Below, piece after piece: positions 35,598-47,034 of a DNA stretch of 64,000 nucleotides (position 1 is its first letter; each line of letters starts with the position of its first letter). The stretch covers positions 2,408,688 through 2,472,687 of the forward strand of contig CM076654.1 of assembly GCA_038496675.1 (NCBI GenBank). The letters run 5' to 3'. Source of the stretch: Rachycentron canadum (Eukaryota; Chordata; Actinopteri; Carangiformes; Rachycentridae). Made by a program: the position numbers and the translations under genes. The notes beneath the pieces are model-generated. The model searched no databases. It worked only from the letters and a program-made list of their open reading frames with translations, and had not been told where the DNA came from.

Positions 35598-36678
35598 TGC
35601 CAACAAAAACAGTTACCCTCTGGGAGCACCTCGGTGTCAGAGCGAGGACTTTGCAAAGTCACATCGTTGTCACCCGAAACCATCAATCTGACATCCCGTC
35701 ATCGCCCACCTTCTCCCTGCTGTCTACCCATAATCCCCTTCTTCTCTGTCAAATATGGCAGCTTAATTGGTTAGCTGAGATGAAAAACGTCTCGAGCATG
35801 TTTCCTTGATTGAGTTTACCCTCCGCCGACGTGCCCATTCATCCACGCCACCAGCACGGACTCATTCTGGCCACATCCGTGTGACATTAACACAATTTCG
35901 CTCATGCTGCCAAACAAGCTGCACACAGGCCTTCATATCAACAGTCATAAAACAAGCACACACTCAGAGGCATATTAAATAGGCTTCCCGTCAGCGCCAA
36001 TGAATAATAGGAAAACAGTAAGAACAATGGGCAGCCTTTCATTCTTTTATTGCAGCCTGGATATCCAATTTGTTGCAGGGCATATTGATTCCTGCAGGGG
36101 CCAGATTCATGTGCGCGCAGGCGTTCTCATCACACCTTATCTGGCGCACGTGTTTCGAGAATCAGATTCATTACTTGGTTTTGTGCTGATAGGGTCATAA
36201 TTTGAGGTGGGCACAGTTGACGTGATGAATTTCGTTTGGAGGGGACTGGGGGACGAGTGCTCCTCCATGCCTTCCAAAAATGATCCTCCTGGTGAGGTGC
36301 GGGGCCGATCATTAAACCAGTGCAGAGGAGAGGGCTGTACATGCAGCAGCGGAACGAGCGAACGGTTATATCTCTTTCCTATGAAGTGTCTCTTGGAGCA
36401 TTCACATTGATTCTGCTGTGTTATGGCATTGTACAAGTCCACCTACTCCGCAGAGAGACAATTTTCGAGGAAATGGTAATGCAATGGTTGACTGCTCTGT
36501 TAGTGGAGTCACAAATACGTCAAGAGAAAATGTTTTTTGCAGTCTGAGTCTGATATCCAACCTGAAAGTTGGATCCCTTACTACATTTCTATGGTATAGA
36601 CACAGGCTGTTCGTAAAAATGGATGTAGACTCCAGGTCTGTAAAGTGAAAATGTTTAAGTGTGTTGAACCTTCAATCT

Positions 36679-36797
36679 AATGATCATCAGGGGGCGACTC
36701 CACTGGTTGTAAAAAAGAAGACAGATTGTATTGAAGTCTATGAGAAAATGGCCCTACTTCTTACTTGATTTGCCACCTAGGTAGAGCTTTTCCTTTA
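36679..36797 (+). repeat. Family B dispersed repeat, 5' fragment
   Basis: It carries only the first part: ATGATCATCAGGGGGCGACT, then TTGTATTGAAGTCTATGAG and CTTACTTGATTTG. Confidence 0.65.
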
Positions 36798-38749
36798 AGG
36801 CTAACATTTACAAAATTAGCCGGCTTCTGCCGTCACAAATATAACTGACTTTTTAATATTTTTCAAACTATGGATCTGTCACCTTGTTGGTCAGTTTAAC
36901 CTACGGCATTGCAAACTTTACGGAGGTGTGTTTATGTGCATGTCTGTGTTAGCACATTGTGTGGGTAACAACAAATTTGTTATGGTGTCATCTCTAATCT
37001 CCATCTATCCTTTCGTCTATTTTCTAGCCACTTATCCTGGTCTGGTTCATGAAAACAAAGCAAACAGAGAATCCCCCTTCACCTCCTCCCTGATGTATCC
37101 ACCCAATCAGCTGTGTCGGGGGAAACCTCCCCCAGGAGGTGGAAACTACAGTGAGGTCAGAAAACTATCATGACAGTTTTATTGTAATGCAAAGTAACAG
37201 TGCGCTGATACCAAGACCTTCCTGAATTGCTGAGGTCTTCACACCCCACGACCCTGCAGGCAAACCCGATCTCTACAGCTTGTATCTGCAGCCTCTCTTC
37301 AGGTCACTATATAAAGCTTGTGCCCAAAGTTCAGACTTAGGCAGAAAAGAAATTACAAGGATGCAGTACATTTTGACCTCAGGTTATAAGGCTTTGAGGC
37401 TTCTAGACGGATCATGACCAGCAAACTGTTCTCAGCAGTGGCCAGAAAAACTGACATTCACAAAGGCCAAACATGACTCTGCTTCAGAGGATCCTTTTGT
37501 ATCGAGCATCTGCAAAAGGGTCAGATAATCACCTGCTGTGAAAGCTCGAGTTCACAACAGATTTAAGAGAACTGAAAAAGTGGCGAGCGGGTACCTAGTC
37601 AAAAGTGAAGAAGAACCAAGAACCAACACAGTTCAGGTGTGCGTTAACCCCTCTTGTGTGTAACTTCTGCTGCAGCTCAACCTGTCCACTGAGCAGCGTT
37701 ATATCTCCTCCACACCAACTATCTCTGTCTGTGCAGGACGACCGCTGCCTGGAGGGCAGAGGGATTTACAGCTTGGAATTTGCCTTCAGACATCTGATAG
37801 CTTGTCAGCTCCTGCCCACTTAATGTGTGCGCCAGTGTATGTGTCTGTCTATGAGAGTGTGTGTGTGTGTACATAAATGCTGGAGTCTTAGAGTCCCATG
37901 TGTATGTTTTACACGGCGTCCTCCTCTCCTTCTGGACGGTAGCTGCTGAGGTCTGAGTATCTGTCAGAGCAACACGCAACTCACACAAAGACAAACTTGT
38001 GCAAAAGCCTGCATTGTTTCCAGCCGCTTACCTGAACAGACTGACACTCCACCGAGGGACGCCTTTGTTGGTGTTAAAAAAGGCAGAGTGGAACAAACTG
38101 ATTTACATATTACTGTGAACACAGCTTTAATGACATGTCATTTATCGAGCTGATCCTCGGCCATTAGGAAGCTCCGAGTGAAAGCAAAACTAGATAAGTG
38201 GCACTTAGACACAATAGCTGATGTATAAAATAAGACTATGCTGAGATGAGCAATTCAAATCCAATTGTCTGTATGACAATAACAAAGCCTATTTCTTCGG
38301 TATGGGCAAGAAAAAAAAAACAGGAATCCAATATTGAATCATTAGGTGGCTGAAACACATTTCAAAACACATCACATCAAGTGCAGCGCAAATCACATTT
38401 ATGTGTTAAGTGTTTTATTGGCCGATGTCTTTATTGCTCACGCCACGCATATTTGATATCACACCTGAAATGCGACAACACAAACACAAAATGACCAAAT
38501 GCGAGGGACAGGGTAATGTCATCCATGACGGCAGCACTATTTTGTTGCTTCCTACCTCAACAAGTTATGTTTGTAATGTAGCTGGAGAATGAATTTTTAA
38601 CCTGAAGAGCAAAAGGACAGAATGTCTGATATAGACTAGGACCCGTCTGAGCTGAGAGCAAAGTAACTGTATGTATTAATATATCATATAAACTTGACCG
38701 AAACTCAATCGTCACTGAATTTATACATCAAGTACAACACGTCTGAGTG

Positions 38750-39049
38750 GGGGAGAAGGTGGAGCTGAGGAGGAGTGAGGGGTGGAGCTGACCTGCTCTG
38801 CACTCTATCCTGATTGGGTGGTACAGTCTGTCAGTCACACAGATGCCACGCCCCCTAACTCATCCCCTGCTTTCTGGTCTATTTTCCTCTAAATGGACCA
38901 TCATTTAAAAACTGAACATCATGTTGTATTGAAGACTTGAAACTAGAGACTGAGACCATAAACTCATTAGGAAAACGTTTACTGAGCTAATAAATTAAGA
39001 GAATTAAGGCAATTTTCCCATAGACTTCAATGGCTTCTTTTTGCAACCA
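38750..39049 (-). repeat. Family B dispersed repeat, inverted
   Basis: An inverted copy: GGAGTGAGGGGTGGAGCTGA, ATGCCACGCCCCCTAAC, AACATCATGTTGTATTGAAG and CCCATAGACTTCAATGG. Confidence 0.7.
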
Positions 39050-42000
39050 TTGAATGTTTGATTGTCATTATTAAAAATTTTTTAAAAAGTGCATTATTTG
39101 TCAGATATGGGATGCAAACATTTTTGAGATGTTCAATTTGGCCATGAAACGTTGGGAAACGTTGGGATCAACTGCCCTAGATAGTGTTGGAGAATACTGC
39201 AGCAGGCACATTTATGCATGTATGAGGAAGCAAAACGCTTTTACAAGAGCCAGTGACAAACAACCCAAAAAAGCTGGTTCCCTGACCCTGTACACAGTCA
39301 TCACTGAGGCCTGAAACGGTGTCATGGCGAGAGGCCGGGAAATAAGTGACCGTGTCTGAGCTGATTCACTGTGAGGGTCGGATAAAGGAGGCGCCTCAGA
39401 GGACCCAGTTCCAAGAGCTGGTGGAGAAGAGTCAGAGGTAGTGATGGACAGCATGGATACAAGGAGACATTGGGGCAATGGGACATAGAGGCCGCTGAAA
39501 GAGCCTTTAGTTGGCTATGTATCAGAAAGCGCGCCCCATGATGAGGCACAAGTTGGAGTCTGAGCTGCACCGGCTTGGTTCCCTGGTGAAGGTGTCTGAT
39601 GTGGAAAGACCCTGATGAACTGAGGTTGTCATCAACATTTGATGATGTACCAGAAGGTCTATCACAGAACAAAATAAAAACAAATACTGAAAGCTCCTCG
39701 CTGCTCTGACTCCACTCTTCTGAGTTTGCAATGGTTGGCTATTTCCATCTTGTTATTGTGAGTAATTGCTTTCCAGGTCTTTCTACAAACCAAACTTCCT
39801 GTTCGTGACAACAGCCTTAAACTCAAAGTTAAAAACCTGTAGCTCCTGTATTGGCTTGGTGTTGGCGCCACACGATCAAGGAGATGAATGGGTGTTAGAG
39901 GACGCTCCAATCCGACCACTGCTCATCGATTTGTAATCGTCTCCTCCAGGATGATAAAGGAAACTCAATACTGCTAACGGCTATTCAATTCCAGGTAAAG
40001 TAAACTAAATTTTCCTCTGGCGCTCGGCCCGCTCTGGACTTGAAACGTAAACTGTTGTGAGGAGACAAATCATGCCATTACCCAAATGGCTCTGGGCTCA
40101 AGATCGCTAAAATCAAAGTGATGCAGATTGATGACTCCCTGCTGCGGGGGAAACATTTGCACGACGACTGTTTGAGTGTGATGCAAAATGACAAATTCAG
40201 TTTTTTTTTTTCTATTTAAATTTAGGCTGTATGACTTGATGTGTTACAAGCGGTCACCCAGAATAGTCATCATTCGCAGCTAAAAACATGCTAACTGAGC
40301 TAAAGCTTGTAGAATAATTTGTGCCAATTCCAGCAAGTAGGTTTTCAATCTCACGCTACTCGCATGACAAACGACACAGGAACTGGGGAATATGCATTAA
40401 CGACAGAAGCAACCAATTATAATGATTCAAAGCCTGAGGAATCCAGGAAGCATCATCTCACAGGAAACTACGAAGACATTCCTCAGTGCGCCCTGTCATT
40501 AACGCCATCGCTGCACTGCACTCCCACCATGAACCCCAGCTGCTGAGCAAACAGGCAGCCAGCAGCGAGGGGAAATCCCAGCCAGCCTACCCAGAGCTCA
40601 GCTTGCCTCGCCTTCAAACTCTGTCATGTCACTTGTCTCCTGCGCTGCATCCACTGGCAGCTCATGCTTTAATGTGAGACAGGCAGCCAAAGCATCTTTA
40701 CACCCCCCTCCCCCCCCTCCACCCCCCCAACATCCTCAATCCAGTTTTACATTTTCATACTGAATAATTGCACGATTCAATAGCGAATGCGCCACTGAAG
40801 CTCTGTTTTGTATTTTCATCTCCCGAGGGTCTGCTAATGTCTGTACATGACATAGAAGATAGAGCTGCAGCTCCGCTTGTATCTATAGACCCAGACTTCA
40901 GGATCATGTATCTGACAGAGACTGTTGTTCACGTCCCGTTTCCCAGGGGCCACACTGGTTTCTTTTTAACCACGACCCTTCACTAACCTTTACTGAGGAG
41001 TTTTTACATCTGAACCCGATGAATCTTTAATCATCTCCGTGTTAGATCAGACATCAGTCGCATCATTTTTATATAAAAAAAAAAAAAAAAAGTCGCGGAC
41101 ATGATGTTTATTTGATTCACAAGGCAAGAACCTGTGGACTTTAGACCCAGCGGTGACATGTGACCTTTGGACTTTAGCTTTTTGACAGGGATTTACTTGA
41201 TACCTAACTGAGCATTAATTGGTCAACAATACACAGACAGCAGCATTTTAAACATTTGTTTCAGAAAACTAGGAAACATAACTGTTATAAAGCTAAGGCA
41301 ATAAATACCCATCGAAAGCATTAATCTTTTCTATGAATTGACAAAATTTACTGTTACTTTGTTCAAAATGGCGTTAAATTTCTGCCCCGTCGCCAAGCCC
41401 AACCCTAGTCGAGGACACGGTCGGACTAACCTGAAATTCATTGAACACTTGTTGGTCTTAACTTAGGACTTGACCTCATAGTAAAGATTTGAAACTTAAC
41501 GAAAAAAAAAAACCTATGTTTGTTTGTTGTTTTTGAGAATAATGTCGTAGTGGTCATTCTGAAAGGCCGTCACTAACACCGATCTTAGTTTGGAGGACTT
41601 GTTGGACATAGTGACGCAAAACTGATTAACTGAAACAACTAACAACAGAGATAAGATGGCACGAGTGAAAATAACTATTTAGCAGATGGGAAATGTTAGT
41701 ACGGATACAGATACTTGAACTTCGGTACTCCAGATTCTTCACAATACTTTTTTATCTTATCATTTTGCAACATAAACTACATAATGACATGAAATGCACA
41801 TTATGACCCTTCCATCAAATCCTTCTAGATGTGCATCACCTCCATGTTCTGCACCTCATGTTATTAAAACCTCCCTGACTGATGCGCTCACAAGCCTTTC
41901 TCCGCCATGCAAGTGCTTAAAATTCAACTTTAGTGGAAGCAGCGGCGATAAAACCGTTGTTTGGCAGCGTGCGCTTCATCTGGTGTCAGGTAACAGAAGC

Positions 42001-42498
42001 TCCAGCAGATGAAAAGCGAACGAAGAGAAAGGCAAAGCTGAGTGTTGGCAAACGACTTGGCTGCACTCGAGGAAGAGACAGCAGGTAGAACAAATACCCT
42101 CCACCCAGCCAAATACTGAACGCAGCAAGGTCAGTGGGCGCAAAGTCGGAGCAGGGAGGCGAGGGGGTAGTAGAGCAGGGATTGTGGTGAGTTTTACACC
42201 TCGCAGTTGGAGGTAAAGAAAACTCATTATGGTCTTTTTTATCTGTCTTTTCCTCTTCATTGCTGCTTTGTTTAAAAAGAAACATACCTCCTGGTATTCT
42301 GGTGAGGAGCTGGTAGCTTCAGTGTGTGTTTATGTTTGTGTCGGTCGGTGCGTGATAATTATTCTTCACTTGACAAATTAGCCAATTCAAACCTAGAACC
42401 CACCTTAATAAAAACCAGCCCATTACACGCACAATTTCACACTCATAAACAACCTAATCAGGTGTCTCCACAAGCTCCATCTTCCTTCCCCAAACAGA

Positions 42499-42546
42499 CG
42501 CACACGCGCGCACACACACACGCACACGCACACACACACACACACA
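42499..42546 (+). repeat. CA/CG compound microsatellite
   Basis: Alternating CACA, CGCG and CACG units. Confidence 0.9.
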
Positions 42547-43384
42547 GTAGTACTAGTTTGGATTCCTTCCGATCACCAGCTCAAGACCAAACTTCTGCTC
42601 AAACTCTCAGGAGTTTGCCAAAATGACCACGACAGGAAAGTGTCTTGAAAGTGTGAAGTTCTGCTGCAGTAACACTTGTTGTGTGTGTTCATGTCCTTAA
42701 TATGTTAGAATTCAAAACAACTTTGTAACAGAATATAAAAGTTAATCTCTGGCGGTGCAACTACTGACTGGTTTCCATGATTGATTGATTGATTACCAGT
42801 GACTTTATTATTTGGGCTTATTACGTTAACGTGTCATCTTTGAATTGATCATTTATTACCATCCATGACAGCAGGGCTGGTGTAAAGCCCGTCACTGTGT
42901 CCCAGGATCTGCATCTTTCGGAGGACGCTTCGTAGCCGTGGTAGAGAAACGCCTGCCGATATCTGTGTTTCCTTGTAATAATGTAGGAATAACTGCTGTC
43001 AACGGCCTGATCGATTAATTGACTGAATGCTTCAGTACTAGTTCACGTTATGCAAACGACCGTGCACCGTTTGTAATGGGATTAGCAGCTCGGTTGGACG
43101 AACAGCATCTTGTTTGCTTTGCTGTGGGTTTTCCTCTGTGCTCTGACTGAATTTTACGCTTTCATTCACGTTGGTGAATGAGTTGTTAATTGGTCTGACA
43201 GAACAGCTCTCCGTCAAGCTCAGACCTCCGCCAAGGCCAAAGAACCCTGCACGTCTTTGGTTCTTCTGTATAGTTTTATTTACTTGTTGCCCTAGAGCTG
43301 TATAAATTTGTCACATTGCTATGTCACAACCATTATTGTTATTGTGTATTTTTATCAGTTGCACATTGAATTTTAACACTGTTG

Positions 43385-43512
43385 TTCCCTGCGGGCGACC
43401 ACATGGGCCTGGTTTGACTCCTGCTCAGCCAGATTCTTTGCTCCATGTCATTCCCCTTCGCTCCATCTCCTCGTTTCCCGTCTCCCTAGTCTGTCTGGTC
43501 TAATAACAATGT
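43385..43512 (+). mobile_element. tRNA-derived SINE, 3' part
   Basis: It reads GGGCCTGGTTTGACTCCTGC (B-box-like), then TTTGCTCCATGTCATTCCCC and a pyrimidine-rich tail ending GTCTAATAA. I recognise this arrangement from a widespread teleost SINE. It ends about 145 bases from the repeat-6 exon. Confidence 0.55.
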
Positions 43513-43655
43513 AACAAAGGCTGATTCAGCATTTTCTTCTGCCCGAATCTGCATCATACTGCATCATCAACTCGCGCTGTAGATCCCAACACCATAAATA
43601 TGTCTGGCTTCACCCACAAAGGTCACAGAGTCATCCAAACACTTCAGGCGCTCAC

Positions 43656-43823
43656 CTCTGCACGTCTGCGTGTCGTCCAGGAAAGCGTGTGCGGGGCATC
43701 CAGCTGTGCAGATGCCGTGCTGGAAGTGAGAGGACTGCGGCAGGAGGGCTTCCTCCGCTTTGAGGCAGCGGAGGCAGTCTGAAGCCAAGGGTCCCACACA
43801 GGAACGGCAGGAGGGGTGGCAGT
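43656..43823 (-). CDS. fras1: fras1 exon, furin-like repeat 6 (long form)
   Basis: At 168 bases (56 codons) this is the longest furin exon here. It has a TAG acceptor (CCCTGTGTGTAG) and donor GTGAGC, phase 1 on both sides. Cysteines are at residues 2, 6, 9, 17, 20, 39, 43 and 55. The extra length is entirely between cysteines 5 and 6, where LKAEEALLPQSSHFQHGI (18 residues) replaces the 10 to 13 residues of its neighbours. From memory, the sixth of the 14 furin repeats in mammalian FRAS1 is also the long one; this anchors the numbering used for all exons in this window. The upstream intron is 98 bases and the downstream intron is 9.9 kb. Confidence 0.93.
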
Positions 43824-43921
43824 CTACACACAGGGGAGATACAAGGTCAAAAGGGAAGTAAAGGTGTGTATAATTTTGGGGGGAAAAAAAAAAAAACAAA
43901 AAACAAAGACCTAGCCCTTAC

Positions 43922-44062
43922 TGTGGCAGGTATTGTCCTGGGAGTACAGTCCCTCTCCACAGGCCTCCACACACTGGCCTTGGTGAAGAAGGAGCCCGTC
44001 CGGACACAGGGTGCACTGGGATACCGAGGGGCCCCAACACAAGGCGCAGGAGCTGTGGCAGG
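43922..44062 (-). CDS. fras1: fras1 exon, furin-like repeat 5
   Basis: A 141-base exon (47 codons), phase 1 on both sides. The acceptor ends CCTTATCTCCTCAG and the donor is GTAAGG. The frame reads CHSSCALCWGPSVSQC, then TLCPDGLLLHQGQC and GLYSQDNTCH, with cysteines at residues 2, 6, 9, 17, 20, 31, 35 and 46. The reading frame is open right through the exon, although it has no methionine and so is easily missed in an ORF scan. The intron to the next exon is only 98 bases (43824-43921), the shortest in the window. The split codon with repeat 6 reads AAC (Asn). Confidence 0.92.
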
Positions 44063-46495
44063 CTGAGGAGATAAGGAAAAGGGAAGGACTGAACCAGAGC
44101 AGTTGATTTAAGGATGATTAGATCTTTCTGTCATTTATGGATGTTTACTTGAGAAGCACCATGATGCATCACTCAAATCACTTCACCTGAACTCTTTTCA
44201 CTGAGGACTCTTTTGTAACTTTGTGTATTTTTGAGTATCTCAACAACATTGAAAACAGATCAGTCTATGCACCTGACAAAAAAGAATCTTTTATCATAGG
44301 AGTGAGATTTGTATTCTCAAAGTCTAGACCAGAATTTATGCCACAAATTAAGATGCTTTTAACTGAAATATCCTTGTGCTTGACTGATAAAACAACAACT
44401 TGCCATCGCAGACCTACAAATACCAACAGCAGCGGATCAGTTCAACACAGATGTACTTTTTTCTGGCTTTTTAAAAAGAGTTGCTCATATTGTGTTCAAG
44501 GTTTGCACATATGGTTGGAAACAAGCTTCAGAAATACATTAATCATCTATTATTAACAACAACCTTAAAAAAAAAAAAAAAAAGTTAAAATCTGCATTTC
44601 CATGGTAACCCAGTCTACCCAATCTGCCAATTAGGGACACAGTCAAAAGCTCCAGAACAAGTGGACCTTGACCTGGAGTCTTGACGACTGCCGTTTCCTG
44701 TTTGGATCAGTTTGGGTTGGAGTGTCGGCCTACCTCGGCATCTGTCGTGGTTGTCCAGGTAATGCTGAGTCGGACACTGGGTAATACATTTCCCATGATG
44801 CAGCGCGGCCCCTGGTGGGCAGCTCATGCACTTGGGGTTGTCAGGGAAACAGGAGGCACAAGAGGAATCGCAGGCTGTGAACCGAAAGATGTGAGTGTTA
44901 ATGGCCTCTGGTCAGAATGATAAAATGCACCATGGGGAATTTAAAAAAACGGCTAATTTTACCCATTTAAGAAAACGGTCTCTTGGAGTACCATCTCGAC
45001 AGTTAGTCCAACTTTTTTGCTTTAACTGTCGGCAAATGTGTTTAGTTTTGTTGTACGGGGAAAAAATAGTTGACAAACTGATAAGATATATAAAAAGTTT
45101 AGTTTCAAACAAGTCAAAATATGTCCGGAAAACTAAAGTTACATTCCCAGTTAAGTGCGTGTCGTGTGTAAGTGTGTGTAGCAGCCCATACTAACATGAC
45201 ATTTTGACACCCAAACAAGCTCAAACAGATCTTTGAATCCATCAAAATAGAGGCTAAAGTAGTAGAAGGTATTCCTACGGCATGCTGGAGGGGACAAAAC
45301 TGATAAGCTATCAAATGGGCCTGGGAAACCCTGTGTAGGAAAATGGAGACGTTAAAAGCCCCCTCTGCTCTTTCTCCAGATGTTGACATTTCAAAGCAGA
45401 CCTCAAAAGCACAAACTGGCGAGTTCCAGTGGATTTGACCTTTGTTCAGAAAGTTACCCGGGTTTTGACATTTTCTAAAAGGAGGTCTCCTCACTGAGTG
45501 CTTCAGCCATATGAGCTGGAAGGAAAAGAAGAGAGTTCCTCCTCAGCCCCTCCAGGTGGTCTCAACCAAAGAAAGAGCTGAGCTCCGTGCGTCGAAGTTC
45601 ACCGTCGCCCTGAGGGAGCCCCGTTCCCGCTCTTCTTCATCTTACCACTCAAAAATAGAAACCATCCATATTCATACAGGATCTCTTTCTTCTGAGAGCT
45701 TATGAATCCTCATTAGTGGAAAAGAGAACTGCTAATTATTGTATTTTTATTTTATTTTTTTTTAATTGTTTGTTTGCTAACTCTGGCTACTGCTGACTTA
45801 TCATTCTGGCACCACATGCAGTGGATTCTGGCAAGCGCTCCGTGGGGGATGCTAAAAAAAAAAAGAAACCCAAACAAACCTTCACCTCCAGTTCACCACT
45901 AACAATAAACCTCTTATTGTCTAAGATGGTGTTTTCTGTTGACTGGATTCTGCAGCAGCACATCCTGTGACATTTCATTTGTCTGTTTAAATATCAGCTT
46001 TGACTCCTGGTGAACACTGCAGATGGATAGCTGCGGTGTTGTATGTTGCATTTTTCTCTTGCACTTGCATTATATCTTTGTATGAAAGCTTTTTGAATTC
46101 AACAACACAGTTGTGGTGTTGGTGCATAAACTTGGCAGAAAAACAAGTGCTTGTCCATGTTATTACTTACAGCTGCTGCTAAATACAGCTGAAAGGAAGA
46201 TAATCAGCAGCTGAAGCAAAAAATTCAGCAAAAAATGAAAACAAATCCAACAGCTGGGGTAAGAAAAAACAAACCTAAGGTGACAAATTGACAAATTGTC
46301 AGATTTATATGTTGCTTCTAGTTTACATCATACATTTGTTCTTAACATCAAGTCCAGTTATGGAGCCATTGCTTCAGTCAAACGGACCAGCAGTATCAAA
46401 TATCGAAAATGGAAAATCTCCAACATCTCTACAAGACATCAAAGACACCCCCCCCCCCCCGATGGCCTCACAGCGTGGACATGTGTCACTTTTAC
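44063..46495 (-). other. fras1 introns between repeats 3, 4 and 5
   Basis: Two introns of 671 and 1621 bases around the exon at 44734-44874. I see only A-rich runs and unremarkable sequence; no mobile element was recognised. Confidence 0.6.
44734..44874 (-). CDS. fras1: fras1 exon, furin-like repeat 4
   Basis: A 141-base exon (47 codons), phase 1 to phase 1, with acceptor TTCGGTTCACAG and donor GTAGGC. It encodes CDSSCASCFPDNPKC, then MSCPPGAALHHGKC and QHYLDNHDRCR, with cysteines at residues 2, 6, 9, 16, 19, 30, 34 and 46. The stretch between cysteines 3 and 4 is one residue shorter than in repeat 3 (FPDNPK). The split codon with repeat 3 reads GCC (Ala). The polypyrimidine tract at the acceptor is short and interrupted by purines. 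I see no signal peptide or membrane segment, as expected for an internal repeat. Confidence 0.93.
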
Positions 46496-46639
46496 CGTAG
46501 CAGACGCCTTCTTGACTGTAGAAACCTCCACCGCAGTCAGGGACGCACTCCCCGCCTTTGAGCAAGGCAGCCGGGTCCGAACACGACACACACTCCTGCT
46601 GGCCCGGCCCACGGCAATCTGAGCACGACTCATGGCAGT
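46496..46639 (-). CDS. fras1: fras1 exon, furin-like repeat 3
   Basis: A 144-base exon (48 codons), phase 1 on both sides. The acceptor follows CCTTTCTCCAG and the donor is GTAAAA, which lacks the usual G at +5. The translated repeat runs from CHESCSDCRGPGQQEC to GFYSQEGVCY, with cysteines at residues 2, 6, 9, 17, 20, 32, 36 and 47. The first codon is split with the repeat-2 exon 14.9 kb away and would read TAC (Tyr). The next exon starts only 1.6 kb downstream, so this is the first member of the tight cluster of repeats 3 to 6. A (C)12 run lies just inside the downstream intron at 46449-46460. The fold assignment is secure; the repeat number is inferred. Confidence 0.93.
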
Positions 46640-46821
46640 CTGGAGAAAGGATGAGACAAACATTTAGTGAAGGCATCTACGTCTTTCCTACTGATGAGTT
46701 CTGATGATTCCTACTGATAAATCACGCATAATTAATGCAAACCTACTTTTTATTTCTTTAAGGTTTTAGAAATAACAGTAAAGACAAAAGAGATAATCAA
46801 GATTGCAAAAGCCAAGAGCAT

Positions 46822-46825
<4 letters not shown>

Positions 46826-46858
<33 letters not shown>
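46826..46858 (+). repeat. (TG)n microsatellite
   Basis: About 16 units, just upstream (gene order) of the repeat-3 exon. Confidence 0.95.
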
Positions 46859-46859
<1 letters not shown>

Positions 46860-46984
46860 TCTGTGCCTTGTACACACTGGTAAAACAAGTGTTAACAGTC
46901 AGACAAATAGTAAAAGCAGGAGGGTGAACTATGTGTGGAGTCCATGTAAAAACTGAATCGTGTATGTCAGCAACTATGAATCAC

Positions 46985-46985
<1 letters not shown>

Positions 46986-47033
<48 letters not shown>
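46986..47033 (+). repeat. (GA)n microsatellite
   Basis: GA units with two AAAG interruptions. Confidence 0.95.

Positions 47034-47034
<1 letters not shown>

Larger units (their letters stand above)
33739..43655 (-). other. fras1 intron between repeats 6 and 7
   Basis: A 9917-base intron. It holds GT tracts, two family B copies (36679-36797 and 38750-39049), a G-quadruplex-like run in the sense strand at 40701-40729, a CA/CG tract near 42500 and a SINE 3' part at 43385-43512. An unassigned stretch at 39100-39960 has long open frames, but no family that I recognise. Confidence 0.65.

Noticed and set aside
39212..39919. Overlapping minus-strand frames suggesting a gene or retroelement.
   Set aside because: Frames overlap without a common protein signature, and I recognise no domain; left as unassigned intron.
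20095..43655. Two introns are exactly 9917 bases (20095-30011 and 33739-43655) and two are exactly 412 bases (14259-14670 and 14812-15223).
   Set aside because: The contents differ completely (different repeats, no alignable blocks noticed), so I treat the equal lengths as chance and not as segmental duplication.
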